DNA from: Bradyrhizobium ontarionense
GTDB lineage: Bacteria; Pseudomonadota; Alphaproteobacteria; Rhizobiales; Xanthobacteraceae
DNA: 64,000 bases
Direction of reading: 5' to 3'
Assembly (NCBI RefSeq): GCF_021088345.1
Contig: NZ_CP088156.1
Coordinates: 2,542,001 to 2,606,000 of the forward strand
How positions within the stretch are numbered: position 1 is the stretch's first letter; every line of letters begins with the position of its first letter. This document shows, one piece after another, positions 1 to 9,089 of this stretch. A program made the translations under genes and the position numbers. The notes under the pieces are model-generated. The model had not been told where the DNA came from, did no database searches, and saw only the letters and a list, made by a program, of their open reading frames with translations.

Positions 1-1
1 G

Positions 2-1123
2 CGTCTCACCGGAATTGCTGGTCGCGCGGACCTTGAGATCGCAAGCGCCGGCGGCAAGCTTCACCGGCAGCTTCCATTCGCGGAAGGAATATTTGCCGAG
101 ATCCTTGCCGAGCTTGGCATTGGTCCAGGTCTTGCCGCCGTCGGTCGAGACCGCGACCTCCTTGATGCCCGCCCCGCCGTCGAAGGCGATCCCCCGAAGC
201 GTGATGTTGCCCGTCTTCAGCTTGGCGCCGTCGGCGACGTTGGTGATGAACGAGCGCACCGTGAAACGGTTGATCGGGATCGTTGCTTTCGGTGTGGTGC
301 CGGGCGCGACGGAATTGTTCGGCGTATCTGGAATTCTGTAAGCCGACTTCATCCAGAAGCCGTCGAAGACGCCGTCGATCACGGTGATCTCGTTCAGGTG
401 CTTCACCCAGTAGGTGCCGTAATAGCCGGGGACGATCAGACGCAGCGGAAAGCCGTTGAGGAACGGCAGATCATCGCCGTTCATGCCGTAGGCCAGCATC
501 ACCTCGCCGTTCATGGCATGATCCAGGTCGAGCGCCTTGACGAAGTCCGGCGTCTTGTCGATGACCGGGCCGTCCATGCCGCCGAAGGTCACCTGCCTGG
601 CGCCGGCCTGCACGCCTGCCATTTCGAGCACGGTTTTCAGCGGCACGCCGCGCCAACGCGCATTGCCCATGGCGCCGTTGCCGAGCTGGCCGCCGGCGAC
701 ACGCGGCTCGAAAAAGCCGCGGCTGTTGCCGGAGCATTGGTTGACGGCGACGATCTCGGTCGCCTTCATCTTCCGGATGTCCTTGAGCGACAGCTTGAGC
801 GGCTTGTCGACCTTGCCCTTGACATCCAGGGTGAACTTGTCGGGATCGAGATCGTAGGGCAGGCCCGCCAAGTGATAGCGGACGAAGAACGCATTGTTCG
901 GCGTGATCGGGCCGTCGTTGAACACCGCAAACGGTGTCTCGAGCTGTGGCGGCCGGCTGGTCAGACCGATCATCGGCCGCTTCTGCGGATATTTCACCAG
1001 CGGCCGTTCGCCGTTGGCAAAGGGCAGCGTCACGACGTCCTCAGCCAGTGCGACGGTGCTGCCAAAGCCGCTCAGCAGCGCCGCAACGCCTGCTCCCTTG
1101 AGCAGGTCGCGTCTGTCAATCAT
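2..1123 (-). CDS. Sulfite dehydrogenase-like molybdopterin oxidoreductase (SorA/SoxC type), 3' end outside window
   Basis: Periplasmic molybdenum-cofactor enzyme of the sulfite oxidase family, expected to oxidise sulfite to sulfate and pass electrons to a cytochrome c. The start is ATG at 1123, preceded by a strong GGAGGGAG ribosome site. The N-terminus MIDRRDLLKG followed by a hydrophobic stretch and a VALA cleavage region is a Tat signal. The motif VNQCSGNSRG places the molybdenum-ligand cysteine at about residue 130. The GYYGTYWVKHLNEI segment and the C-terminal immunoglobulin-like part (VSTDGGKTW) match the dimerisation domain. About 374 residues are visible with no stop before the window edge, so the C-terminus is missing. 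A cytochrome subunit gene may follow outside the window. SoxC and SorA cannot be told apart here. Confidence 0.88.
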   Translation of the reverse strand, partial: MIDRRDLLKGAGVAALLSGFGSTVALAEDVVTLPFANGERPLVKYPQKRPMIGLTSRPPQLETPFAVFNDGPITPNNAFFVRYHLAGLPYDLDPDKFTLDVKGKVDKPLKLSLKDIRKMKATEIVAVNQCSGNSRGFFEPRVAGGQLGNGAMGNARWRGVPLKTVLEMAGVQAGARQVTFGGMDGPVIDKTPDFVKALDLDHAMNGEVMLAYGMNGDDLPFLNGFPLRLIVPGYYGTYWVKHLNEITVIDGVFDGFWMKSAYRIPDTPNNSVAPGTTPKATIPINRFTVRSFITNVADGAKLKTGNITLRGIAFDGGAGIKEVAVSTDGGKTWTNAKLGKDLGKYSFREWKLPVKLAAGACDLKVRATSNSGET

Positions 1124-1306
1124 GGTACTCCCTCCGGAGTGTTCGTTCTGGACATGCGGTCATCACCGCAAGCCTGGCTCAGTAGATGGTCTCGGCTTCC
1201 GGCACCGGCCACCGCTCCGGATCGATCGTTGCACGATTCTCTCGCTGCGAGAAACGGTGCGATGCCGGTCCCGCCGCGCGCCGTCGCCACGATCCGGGAA
1301 ATCGTC

Positions 1307-1436
1307 GGGTGGGCAAAGCGACGCCGTCAGGCGACGCGTCCCCACCAACGGTTCCGGCGAGTGAGGACGGTGGGCACGGCGCGTCGGACAGCTGGGTACG
1401 CCAGCGACGACTTGGGCGCGCCTTTGCCCACCCTAC
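1307..1436. repeat. Palindromic intergenic repeat, family A copy 1
   Basis: Begins GGGTGGGCAAAG and ends CTTTGCCCACCCTACG, so the ends are inverted copies, with further internal palindromes. Other copies are at 28589-28723, 37829-37971 and 43929-44018. It fills most of the 320-base gap between the molybdoenzyme gene and the GST gene. Confidence 0.85.
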
Positions 1437-1444
1437 GCGAGCAG

Positions 1445-2335
1445 CTACGCGCCCTGCCCGATCTTGTCCTGCGTTTTCGTATCGAAATCGCTGGCGTCGT
1501 GGCGCTCGTGCAGCTGGCTCTTCGGATCACCCGAGACGCGGTTGACCATGCGGCCGCGCTTGACGGCGGGGCGCTGCGCGATCTGGTCGGTCCAACGCTG
1601 CACGTTCTTGTAGTCCTGCACCGAGAGGAACTCGCCGCCCTCGTAGAGCAGCCCTTTCGACAGCGCACCGTACCACGGCCACACCGCAATGTCGGCGATG
1701 GTGTAGTCGGGGCCCGCGAGATATTCGCTCTCGGCGAGACGGCGGTCGAGCACGTCGAGCTGGCGCTTCACCTCCATCGCGAAGCGGTCGATCGCATATT
1801 CGATCTTGGTCGGCGCATAGGCATAGAAATGGCCGAAGCCGCCGCCGAGATAGGGCGCGGCGCCCATCTGCCAGAACAGCCAGGACAGGCATTCGGCGCG
1901 CTTGGCCGGCTCGGTCGGCAGCAACGCACCGAACTTCTCGGCGAGATGGACCAGGATCGCGCCGGACTCGAACACGCGGATCGGCTCTGGCCCACTGCGG
2001 TCCAGCAGCGCTGGAATCTTCGAGTTCGGATTGATCGCGACAAAGCCCGAGCCGAACTGATCGCCCTCGCCGATGCGGATCAGCCAGGCGTCATACTCAG
2101 CACCGGTGTGCCCGAGCGCCAAAAGCTCCTCCAGCATCACGGTGACCTTCACGCCGTTCGGCGTCCCCAGAGAATAAAGCTGCAAGGGATGACGGCCGAC
2201 AGGCAATTCCTTCTCATGCGTCGGCCCCGCGATCGGCCGGTTGATGTTGGCGAAGCGGCCGCCGCTCGCCTTGTTCCAGGTCCAGACCTTCGGCGGCGTA
2301 TAGCTGTTCTGTTCGGACAATTGAGCCTCCGGCAT
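1445..2335 (-). CDS. yghU: YghU-type glutathione S-transferase
   Basis: Cytosolic nu-class glutathione transferase, a family linked to glutathione- or glutathionyl-spermidine-dependent disulfide reduction and organic peroxide removal. Along its length it carries the family blocks VWTWNKASGGRFANINRP, LQLYSLGTPNGVKVTVML, NPNSKIPALLD, VFESGAI, GHFYAYAPTKIEYAIDRF and the C-terminal LHERHDASDF. The thioredoxin-like domain covers roughly residues 45-130 and the helical domain 135-270. At 296 residues it is close to the Escherichia coli YghU length. ATG at 2335 is taken as the start; an in-frame TTG at 2344 would add three residues and neither has a strong ribosome site. It stands alone, divergent from the thiolase-like gene. 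Confidence 0.92.
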   Translation of the reverse strand: MPEAQLSEQNSYTPPKVWTWNKASGGRFANINRPIAGPTHEKELPVGRHPLQLYSLGTPNGVKVTVMLEELLALGHTGAEYDAWLIRIGEGDQFGSGFVAINPNSKIPALLDRSGPEPIRVFESGAILVHLAEKFGALLPTEPAKRAECLSWLFWQMGAAPYLGGGFGHFYAYAPTKIEYAIDRFAMEVKRQLDVLDRRLAESEYLAGPDYTIADIAVWPWYGALSKGLLYEGGEFLSVQDYKNVQRWTDQIAQRPAVKRGRMVNRVSGDPKSQLHERHDASDFDTKTQDKIGQGA

Positions 2336-2500
2336 GTGCGGCAAAGGACCAACGTTCTAGGCGCATATGCCGTTGAGCGGAAGCCATCCCGAACGCGGGC
2401 GGCGCCCGCATTTTCTGCATTGCGCGGTCGAACCTGCGATGACAGAACGGAGACAAGATAACAATGATGGTCCGTCACGGGCCGCTCTTCGGAAACGCCC

Positions 2501-4030
2501 ATGACAGCGCCCATGATTGCAAGTCCCCCGCCCGCGGATCGCATTCCCGTCATCGTCGGCGTCGGCGAGATCGTCGATCGCCCCCGGGACGTCGTCGACG
2601 GGCTTGAGCCGCTGGCGCTGCTCGAACAGGCCGTCCGTCGCGCGGAAATCGACGCGGGAGCCAAGCTGATCCACGACCTGGGCTCGCTCGACGTCGTCAA
2701 CTTCCTGAGCTGGCGCTATTGCGATCCCGAACTGCTGCTGGCCCAGCGTCTCGGCATCCGCCCGGCGCATTGCCACTATGGCCCGGTCGGCGGCGAGAGC
2801 CCGATCCGCTTCCTGCACGAAGCGGCGTTGCGCATCGCGCGCGGCGAATGCGACGTCGCCGTGGTCTGCGGCGCCGAGGCGCAGTCGAGCGCGACCAAGG
2901 CCGAGCGCGCCGGTGTGACATTGCCCTGGACGCCGTTTGCCCATGACGTCGAAGAGCCGAAGCGCGGCGCCGCGTTCCAGAAGCCGTTGGCCGTGAAGCT
3001 CGGCGTGTTTCGCCCGGTCTCTGTCTATCCGTTCTACGAGGTCGCGAGCTCCGCCCAATGGGGCCAGACGCCGCGGCAGGCGCTCGCCGAATCCGGCGAG
3101 CTGTGGTCGCGCTATTCGGCCGTCGCGGCCTACAATCCGAATGCCTGGCTGAAGCGGCACTTTGCGCCCGACGAGATCACGACGCCATCGGCCGACAACC
3201 GCCCGATCGCCTGGCCCTACACCAAGCTGATGGTCGCCAATCCCATGGTCAACATGGGCGCCGCGCTGATCCTGACCAGCCTCGCGCGGGCACGGACCGC
3301 CGGCATTGCCGACAGCCGCATGATCTACCCGCTCGGCGGCGCCGCGGCCGAGGACCCGCGCGATTATCTCACGCGCGACCAGTTCGCCGAGAGCCATCCG
3401 CAGAACGCCGTGCTGCAGGCGGCGATGGATCTCGTCGGCGGCAAGGGCGCGGCATTCGACGTCATCGAGCTCTACAGCTGCTTTCCCTGCGTGCCCAAGA
3501 TGGCGCGGCGAACCCTTGGGCTCGGTCCCGACGTCGAGCCGACGGTGACCGGCGGGCTGACCTTCTTCGGCGCGCCGCTCAACACCTACATGACGCATGC
3601 CGCCTGCGCGATGGTGCGGCGGCTGCGCGGCGGTGGCGCGACGCGCGGCCTGCTCTACGGCCAGGGCGGCTTCGTCACCAAGCATCATGCCCTCGTCATC
3701 TCGCGCGAGCCGCCGCGATCGTCCTTGTCACAGGATGTCAGCGTCCAGGCGGAGGCCGATCGCACGCGCACGAAAGCGCCCGAGTTCGTCAGCGAGGCCG
3801 GCGGCAACGGCAAGGCCGAAAGCTTCACCGCACTCTTCGATCGCGCCGGCGCGGTCGAGCATGGCGTCGTCATGCTGCGCACCGAGCAGGGCGCGCGCAC
3901 GCTGGCGCGCGTGCCCGCGCATGACGAAGCCACGCTGACGCGGCTGATGGATCTTGACAAGACGCCGGTGGGCGCGCGCGGCGCCATCACCATGGCCGCC
4001 GACGGCGTGCCGGAATGGCGTGCAAATTGA
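2501..4030 (+). CDS. Thiolase-like acetyl-CoA acetyltransferase family protein
   Basis: Thiolase-superfamily protein of 509 residues. An N-terminal thiolase half (IPVIVGVGEIVDRP onward) is followed by a C-terminal half with the family blocks FDVIELYSCFP and GLTFFGAPLNTYMTHA, then about 100 extra residues (from about 410) resembling the C-terminal extension of this subfamily. Family members condense or cleave acyl-CoA. Where classical thiolases have the nucleophilic Cys-Ala-Ser-Gly, this protein reads GPVGGESP, so the usual N-terminal cysteine seems absent and classical thiolase activity is doubtful. ATG at 2501 is used; ATG at 2513 is possible. It has no operon partners. The name is certain at superfamily level, the reaction is not. 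Confidence 0.8.
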   Translation: MTAPMIASPPPADRIPVIVGVGEIVDRPRDVVDGLEPLALLEQAVRRAEIDAGAKLIHDLGSLDVVNFLSWRYCDPELLLAQRLGIRPAHCHYGPVGGESPIRFLHEAALRIARGECDVAVVCGAEAQSSATKAERAGVTLPWTPFAHDVEEPKRGAAFQKPLAVKLGVFRPVSVYPFYEVASSAQWGQTPRQALAESGELWSRYSAVAAYNPNAWLKRHFAPDEITTPSADNRPIAWPYTKLMVANPMVNMGAALILTSLARARTAGIADSRMIYPLGGAAAEDPRDYLTRDQFAESHPQNAVLQAAMDLVGGKGAAFDVIELYSCFPCVPKMARRTLGLGPDVEPTVTGGLTFFGAPLNTYMTHAACAMVRRLRGGGATRGLLYGQGGFVTKHHALVISREPPRSSLSQDVSVQAEADRTRTKAPEFVSEAGGNGKAESFTALFDRAGAVEHGVVMLRTEQGARTLARVPAHDEATLTRLMDLDKTPVGARGAITMAADGVPEWRAN

Positions 4031-4084
4031 ACCTCGATGCGATTGCGATGGAACGTTCTAACGAGTTGCGCCGTCGGGCAGAGC

Positions 4085-4423
4085 TCACACCTCCCTCGCC
4101 TCGCGCTGCCAACGCGCATAAGCCGCGTCCCAGCCAGGATCAGTGTCGGCCGGGAAGCCCAGCGTCCGGCCGCCGCCGAGGTCACGAAAGCCGATCATGG
4201 CGCGGCGATGCGCGCCGCTGCGGACATAGGCGCGCATGCTGGCCTCGTCGGTCCACACCGTCAGCGTGTGATAGATCCCGGCAAGCGGGCGTAGCTCGAC
4301 GCGCAGGTTTCCGGGGGCCGTGCGCGCCTGGCGCACCGCGCGCAACGTATGCCACCAGAACCGCGCCAAGCGAAGCATGCCGCTGCGCGGGCGAAAGCCG
4401 GTGATTGAGACGTAAACGCTCAT
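4085..4423 (-). CDS. Small DUF3291-like protein
   Basis: A 112-residue protein starting MSVYVSITGFRP, with the blocks FWWHTLRAVRQA, APGNLRVELRPLAGIYHTLTVW and GAHRRAMIGFRDLG. This pattern fits the DUF3291 / antibiotic-biosynthesis-monooxygenase-like fold, small dimeric alpha-beta barrels of mostly unknown function. ATG at 4423 sits six bases behind CAGGAG, which fixes the start; a longer frame upstream to 4522 lacks a ribosome site and has a low-complexity arginine-rich translation. It is convergent with the thiolase-like gene, with 54 bases between the stops. No function is assigned. Confidence 0.75.
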   Translation of the reverse strand: MSVYVSITGFRPRSGMLRLARFWWHTLRAVRQARTAPGNLRVELRPLAGIYHTLTVWTDEASMRAYVRSGAHRRAMIGFRDLGGGRTLGFPADTDPGWDAAYARWQREAREV

Positions 4424-4537
4424 GGCGCGCTCCTGTATCGCGGTCCGCGCGCAGCGGAGCGACCGCGGACAGCCGGCAGCACAATGATGCTCGACGCGTC
4501 TTGGATGTCGGAATGCCCTCACACCGCTGGGAACGTC

Positions 4538-5680
4538 TCAGCGCCCGGCCGCCTTGGGAGCCGCCTTGGGAGCCGCCTTGGGCGCCGCCTCAGGGGGCAG
4601 CGTGCCGGTGGTATCCACGCCGGACTGGCGCGGCCGCGCATTATCGCCGGCCAGCTGCTGCTCGCGCTTGTGCTCGAGCGCCTCGTCACGACGGACCGTC
4701 GCGGTCGCCAGCCCCGGGTCGAGCTTGAGCGCCTGGTTGAAATCGGCGAGCGCGCGGTCGTAGCTTCCCTTCGCGAGCCAGACCGCGCCACGATCGCTAT
4801 ACAGCTCGGCATCGCTGAAGCTCATCCTCACCGCGCGATCGAGATCGACCAGCGCCTCGTCGAGCTCGCCCTTCTGCTGAAGCGCCAGGGCACGATCGTG
4901 AAACAGCGCGGGGTTGTTCGGATCCAGCCGGATCGCCCGCTCGTAGTCCGCCAGCGCACGGTCCCACCGGCCCCTGCGGCCCAGGTCCCTGGCACGATAG
5001 CGATAGACGTCCGCATTTCTGGGCGCGAGCCGGACCGCCTCGTCGAAGTCGGCGATGGCGCGATCGAGATCGCCCTGCTGGCTGCGTTCCAGCGCCCGCT
5101 TCAGGAAGGATGCGGCGGTCGTCGGCTCGATTGCCGCGGCGGGAGCTCCACCAGCAGCAACGTCGCCAGCTGGTTGCGCCCCCTGACCGCGCGACGTGGC
5201 CGGCGGGGCGCCTGGGCGTGCCGTGCTGACTGCGTCCCGGGAGGGAGACACCGCGGTTGCCTCAGGGCCGCGGTCCCACGGCTCGGATCGCGGCGGCGGC
5301 GACGGCCGCAGTACGATCGAGCGCGTCGCCGGCGGTTTGCTCATCCAATCACCGAGCGATGGCAGCAGCACGATCTCGAGCCCGATCAGGATCGCGCTCA
5401 GCACTGCGGTCGCCGCCGTGAACTGCAGGATCGCATCCCATCGTTCACCGCGGAGCCGCTTGCGCTCGAAGGTGAGATGGGCGTCGTACTCGGCGCGCAG
5501 GTCCGTGTCGCGCAGCACCTTGTAGGCGACGATGATCATCTTGAGCGTGTGATCCGCCGCCGCGTCGCCGCCGCCCGTGAGATCGGGATGGTGCGCCTTC
5601 GCGGCCTGCCGGAAGGCCCGCTTGATGGTGTCGAGATCGGCACGCGGCGAAACGCCGAGCACCTCGTAATGTGTCTTCAT
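4538..5680 (-). CDS. Membrane-anchored J-domain protein with TPR repeats
   Basis: Three-part protein of 380 residues. Residues 1-70 are a J-domain (HYEVLGVSPRADLDTIKRAF, HPD tripeptide at 31-33) able to stimulate an Hsp70 ATPase. A hydrophobic segment at about 86-106 is the probable membrane anchor, followed by a proline/alanine-rich linker to about 190. Four tetratricopeptide repeats follow at about 192-325, with the consensus A-L-x-D-Y/F-x-x-A-I/V-x-L-D/A-P. The tail is a short APKA repeat. The likely role is a DnaK co-chaperone at the inner membrane that recruits partners by its TPRs. The start codon agrees with the canonical J-domain start. No operon partner is visible. Confidence 0.85.
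   Translation of the reverse strand: MKTHYEVLGVSPRADLDTIKRAFRQAAKAHHPDLTGGGDAAADHTLKMIIVAYKVLRDTDLRAEYDAHLTFERKRLRGERWDAILQFTAATAVLSAILIGLEIVLLPSLGDWMSKPPATRSIVLRPSPPPRSEPWDRGPEATAVSPSRDAVSTARPGAPPATSRGQGAQPAGDVAAGGAPAAAIEPTTAASFLKRALERSQQGDLDRAIADFDEAVRLAPRNADVYRYRARDLGRRGRWDRALADYERAIRLDPNNPALFHDRALALQQKGELDEALVDLDRAVRMSFSDAELYSDRGAVWLAKGSYDRALADFNQALKLDPGLATATVRRDEALEHKREQQLAGDNARPRQSGVDTTGTLPPEAAPKAAPKAAPKAAGR
4551..4586. repeat. 12-bp tandem repeat, three units, inside the J-domain/TPR gene
   Basis: Three copies of a 12-base unit GCCTTGGGAGCC (last copy with one change) encode the APKA repeats at the protein's C-terminus. Such a microsatellite could change copy number without shifting the frame. 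Confidence 0.8.
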
Positions 5681-5719
5681 GGCGCGGCCCCGCGACCTCC
5701 TCCCGAGATCAATGCGGGA

Positions 5720-6715
5720 TCACGCCGGAAGCAGGTCGAGCGCATAATGGGCGCCATCGCGAACGAGCCGGCCAAATCCAGGCCAGGGAAAATGCGAACC
5801 GCAGATCAGCATCCTGTCCGCCACCACCCGGTCGAGCAATCTGCGACGGCTCACCTCGGCGGCAGGGCCGTCCTGGTCATACACGCCGTGCCATCCGGGA
5901 TGACTTAGGCAGAACGCAGGCACGTAGGCCGTGTCCCCCGAAATCATCAGCTGATCCTGGCCGGAGCTGAGATGAAAGGCGGTGTGCCCCGGCGTATGGC
6001 CGGCAACGCTGACGAAGCGGATCCCGGGCACCACCTCGTCCTCACCCGCGACCGGCAGCACGTTTTTCCAGGACGGGATCACGCCCTGGATGCGCCGGGC
6101 CAGCGACTGCCGCCAGGACGGCAGGCGGCTGGTCTGCGACGCATCGGTCCACCAGTTGTATTCAGCTGCCGCCACGATGATCTCGGCGTCGGGAAATACG
6201 GGCGCATTGGTATCTTCGCCGAGCAGTCCGAAAATGTGATCAGGATGGAAATGCGAGATCAGGATGGTGTCGATGTCGTGCGGACGAATGCCGGCCGCCT
6301 TCAGATTGTCCAGCATCCGGCCCGATACGAAGATGGAATCGGAATTGTAGCCCTGCACCTGTCCGCCGCCGCCGGCGTCGCACAGCACGGTCTTGCCCTT
6401 CAGTCGCACCACGAAGGTCGAGATCGGGATGGGGACGAACGCGGAAGTGAGGCCCGCCGCGCGCAGCGCCTCCTTGGTGTCGCTGATACCAGCATTGCTG
6501 AAGAAGCCCGCCTCGTGCGGCTTCTCCCACACACCGTCGTAGAGCGCGATGACCTCCGCCTCGCCGATCATGATCCGGCGATAGCCCCGCTCAGGATCCT
6601 CAGTGCGGCGGCGCGGCTTGGCGGCAACGACGGCCAGGCTCGCATCGAGGCCGAAGGCGGCCGCAGCCGTCGCCGCCGACAGCACCAAGGTCCTGCGCGA
6701 AGGTTCGCACGCCAT
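5720..6715 (-). CDS. Metallo-beta-lactamase-fold hydrolase, exported
   Basis: MBL-fold metal hydrolase with the signature HFHPDH at about residues 153-158, a second metal ligand in the VAGHTPGHTAFH block, and GD (SGDTAYV) and CGSH ligands further on. The N-terminus SRRTLVLSAATAAAAFG resembles a Tat-type export signal, so it probably works in the periplasm. Related proteins are lactonases or general hydrolases; the substrate cannot be read from sequence. ATG at 6715 is taken as the start. A GTG at 6730 would add five residues, and neither has an obvious ribosome site. It is single and minus-strand, with its stop 39 bases from the J-domain gene start. Confidence 0.85.
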   Translation of the reverse strand: MACEPSRRTLVLSAATAAAAFGLDASLAVVAAKPRRRTEDPERGYRRIMIGEAEVIALYDGVWEKPHEAGFFSNAGISDTKEALRAAGLTSAFVPIPISTFVVRLKGKTVLCDAGGGGQVQGYNSDSIFVSGRMLDNLKAAGIRPHDIDTILISHFHPDHIFGLLGEDTNAPVFPDAEIIVAAAEYNWWTDASQTSRLPSWRQSLARRIQGVIPSWKNVLPVAGEDEVVPGIRFVSVAGHTPGHTAFHLSSGQDQLMISGDTAYVPAFCLSHPGWHGVYDQDGPAAEVSRRRLLDRVVADRMLICGSHFPWPGFGRLVRDGAHYALDLLPA

Positions 6716-7043
6716 CAAATCGCCCGTCACCTATCGTACCGCTGGTTGAACAAGCACCAGATGCAATTAAATATTTGCACCTTAGCGGGATTATGGCGTG
6801 ACGGCGGTCTTTGTGGTCGGAGAGACGCATTGTCGGTGATAGTTGCAACGAGCCCACAGGATGAGGCTCATCGCTGACCGATCGCCTCCGCTACCGACCG
6901 GGCCGCACTCCGGTGGGCGTCTGATAGGACGGCGTCCTGCAACGACGACGGCTGCCAATCGAACCGGAGTCGTTCAGTTATCGCACGCGATGAACCTGCC
7001 CTGGCCTCCGCCCGCTTCGTGGCCCTCCCCACAGGGATAGGGA
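6716..7043. other. Intergenic stretch without recognised content
   Basis: About 330 bases between the MBL-fold gene and the first chemoreceptor gene. An AT-richer patch (near 6760-6780) may hold the MBL gene promoter. No gene, clear terminator or repeat was recognised. Confidence 0.4.
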
Positions 7044-8735
7044 TCAGGCGGCGCGAACCGATTGCAGGAAACGGCCGACTTCCTGCTTGAGGCGATTGCT
7101 GTCGCCCGAGAGCTGGCGGGCCGCCGTGAGCACGTGGTTCGACGTGTCTCCGGTCTCGCTGGCGCCGCGCTGGACATCGGAGATGTTGGAGGACACCTGC
7201 TGCGTGCCGGTCGCAGCGTGCTGGATGTTGCGCGAGATTTCGGCGGTCGCGGCGCCCTGCTCCTCGACCGCCGCCGCCACCGTCGATGCGATCTCCGAGA
7301 GGCGCTCGATCGTTGTCGAGATCTCCCTGATCGCGCCGACCGATTCCTGCGTCGCCGCCTGGATGCCGGAAATCTGCTGGCCGATCTCGCCGGTCGCCTT
7401 GCCGGTCTGCTCGGCTAGCGCCTTGACCTCGGAGGCCACGACCGCGAAGCCGCGGCCCGCTTCACCGGCCCGCGCGGCCTCGATGGTTGCGTTGAGCGCC
7501 AACAGATTGGTCTGGCCGGCGATAGTGTTGATCAGCTCGACGACGTCGCCGATGCGGGTCGCCGCCTTCGACAGTTCGCCGACCCGGTCATTGGTCCGGC
7601 GCGCCTGCTCGACCGCATCGGACGCGATGCGCGCCGATTCCTGCACCTGCCGGCTGATCTCCCGGACCGAAGACGTCAGCTCTTCGGTGGCAGAGGCGAC
7701 CGCCTGAACGTTCGCCGAGGCCTCTTCCGACGCCGCCGCGACGGTGGTCGAGAGCTCCTGCCCCCGCGTCGCGGTGCTGGATAGCGAATTGGCCGAGCTC
7801 TCGAGTTCGCTCGAGGCCGAGGAGACGGTCTCGACGATGTTTCCGACGGCGCCCTCGAAGCCGTCGGCGAGCTTCGACATCTCCTGCTTGCGCTGGACGG
7901 CGGCGCGCCGTTCCTGCTCGATGAGCTCCCTGGCATTGAAGCGCACCATCGTCTGTACGGTCTGCAGGTTGCGCAGGGCGCGGCCGATCTCGTCGTCACG
8001 CGCGATGTGCACACGCGTGTCGAGCTTGCCCTGCGTGATGTTCTCCATCGTTTCGTTGACATGGCCGATCGGACCGATGATGGCGTTCATTGTGCGCGAG
8101 CCGGTCAGGCCGCAGAGGATGATGCCGACAGCCGCAATCCCCGCCGCGGTCATGCCGCCGGGCCCGCCCTCGCCGAACGAGATCACGCCGAGCGTGATCA
8201 GCAATACAGTCTGCAGCGCAAGCAGCGTGCGCAGCCTTGCCGCGATCGTTCCGGTGAATATCGAGAGATGGTCGAACACCGAGCGGCGGCGGATGATGCC
8301 ATCATCGATCTTGTAGCCGTGCGACTTGTTTTCGCGGATCGCAGCGTAGACCTGCTCGGCCTCGGCACGCTGGTCGGAAGGCAGCTTGGTGCGTACCGAG
8401 GTATAGCCGACAACCTGGCCGTCCTTGCGGATCGGCGATGCGGTCGCCAGGACCCAGTAGTAGTCGCCGTTCTTGCGCCGGTTCTTCACCGCGCCAACCC
8501 AGGGGCGACCCGCCTTCAGCGTGGTCCAGAGATTGTCGAACGCTTCCGGCGGCATGTCCGGATGACGCACGATGTTGTGCGGCTGCCCCATCAGCTCGGC
8601 TTCGGTGAAGCCTGCGGCGTCGATGAAGTCCTTATTGAAGAAGGTCAGCTTGCCCTTGGCGTCGGTCTTCGACACGATGAGGGTGTCATCCGTGATCGGA
8701 TATTCGACGTTGGTGATGGGCAGGTTCTTGCGCAT
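7044..8735 (-). CDS. PAS-containing methyl-accepting chemotaxis protein, Aer-like (MCP1)
   Basis: Energy- or redox-taxis receptor. Residues about 10-125 form an Aer-type PAS domain ([19 protein letters not shown], then NIVRHPDMP and [11 protein letters not shown]), the family that binds FAD or another cofactor. One or two membrane segments lie at about 165-210, then HAMP, then a cytoplasmic signalling domain with the hairpin tip [20 protein letters not shown]. It ends RFLQSVRAA and lacks a CheR-binding pentapeptide. There is no periplasmic ligand domain, so the signal is probably intracellular. It is the last gene of six in tandem; its marker residues ([16 protein letters not shown]) are closest to its neighbour MCP2. 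The palindrome at 8860-8873 lies 124 bases upstream. Confidence 0.92.
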   Translation of the reverse strand: MRKNLPITNVEYPITDDTLIVSKTDAKGKLTFFNKDFIDAAGFTEAELMGQPHNIVRHPDMPPEAFDNLWTTLKAGRPWVGAVKNRRKNGDYYWVLATASPIRKDGQVVGYTSVRTKLPSDQRAEAEQVYAAIRENKSHGYKIDDGIIRRRSVFDHLSIFTGTIAARLRTLLALQTVLLITLGVISFGEGGPGGMTAAGIAAVGIILCGLTGSRTMNAIIGPIGHVNETMENITQGKLDTRVHIARDDEIGRALRNLQTVQTMVRFNARELIEQERRAAVQRKQEMSKLADGFEGAVGNIVETVSSASSELESSANSLSSTATRGQELSTTVAAASEEASANVQAVASATEELTSSVREISRQVQESARIASDAVEQARRTNDRVGELSKAATRIGDVVELINTIAGQTNLLALNATIEAARAGEAGRGFAVVASEVKALAEQTGKATGEIGQQISGIQAATQESVGAIREISTTIERLSEIASTVAAAVEEQGAATAEISRNIQHAATGTQQVSSNISDVQRGASETGDTSNHVLTAARQLSGDSNRLKQEVGRFLQSVRAA

Positions 8736-8859
8736 GGCGCGACCTTCGATGCGGGAGGAAAAGCGTTGGCGGTCATGCCCTCATTGGCATGCCTAACTTT
8801 GCAGCAAGTGATGCATACAAGATCGCAGATGCCGATTAACCCAAGATAAAGTCCCGCAC

Positions 8860-8873
8860 CCGCGGAAGTACGG
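8860..8873 (-). promoter_or_regulatory. CCGTA-N4-TACGG motif upstream of MCP1
   Basis: CCGCGGAAGTACGG; the TACGG half is perfect and the other half matches 3 of 5 bases. It ends 124 bases before the MCP1 start. The same palindrome precedes each of the six receptor genes; a regulator site or promoter element is inferred. Confidence 0.5.
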
Positions 8874-9039
8874 GACATATCGCTTGTGAGTTGGAGTTGC
8901 ATCGCAGCGCGCGGCATTGCGGCCTTGCAACCGACATAAGCCGCAAAACGATACAACCATGTTGGATGCGCATCTTGACGCGAGCCGGACCAGTGGCGGG
9001 ATGCCCCGCCGCAAAAAATATATAGAACGACAATGAAGA

Positions 9040-9065
9040 GGGGCGCGGCCTGACGGCCGCGCCCC
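9040..9065 (-). terminator. Hairpin after MCP2
   Basis: A perfect 11-bp GC-rich stem with the 4-base loop TGAC just past the MCP2 stop. The downstream T tract on the minus strand is poor (TCTTCATT), so termination is probable rather than certain. Confidence 0.65.
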
Positions 9066-9089
9066 GATGTCATCCAGACTGTGCTGCGG

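Noticed and set aside
398..2461. Very long plus-strand ORF (687 codons) over the molybdoenzyme and GST genes
   Set aside because: It lies antisense to two well-recognised genes, its product is rich in R, A, H and D with no family motif, and high GC makes long antisense frames common.
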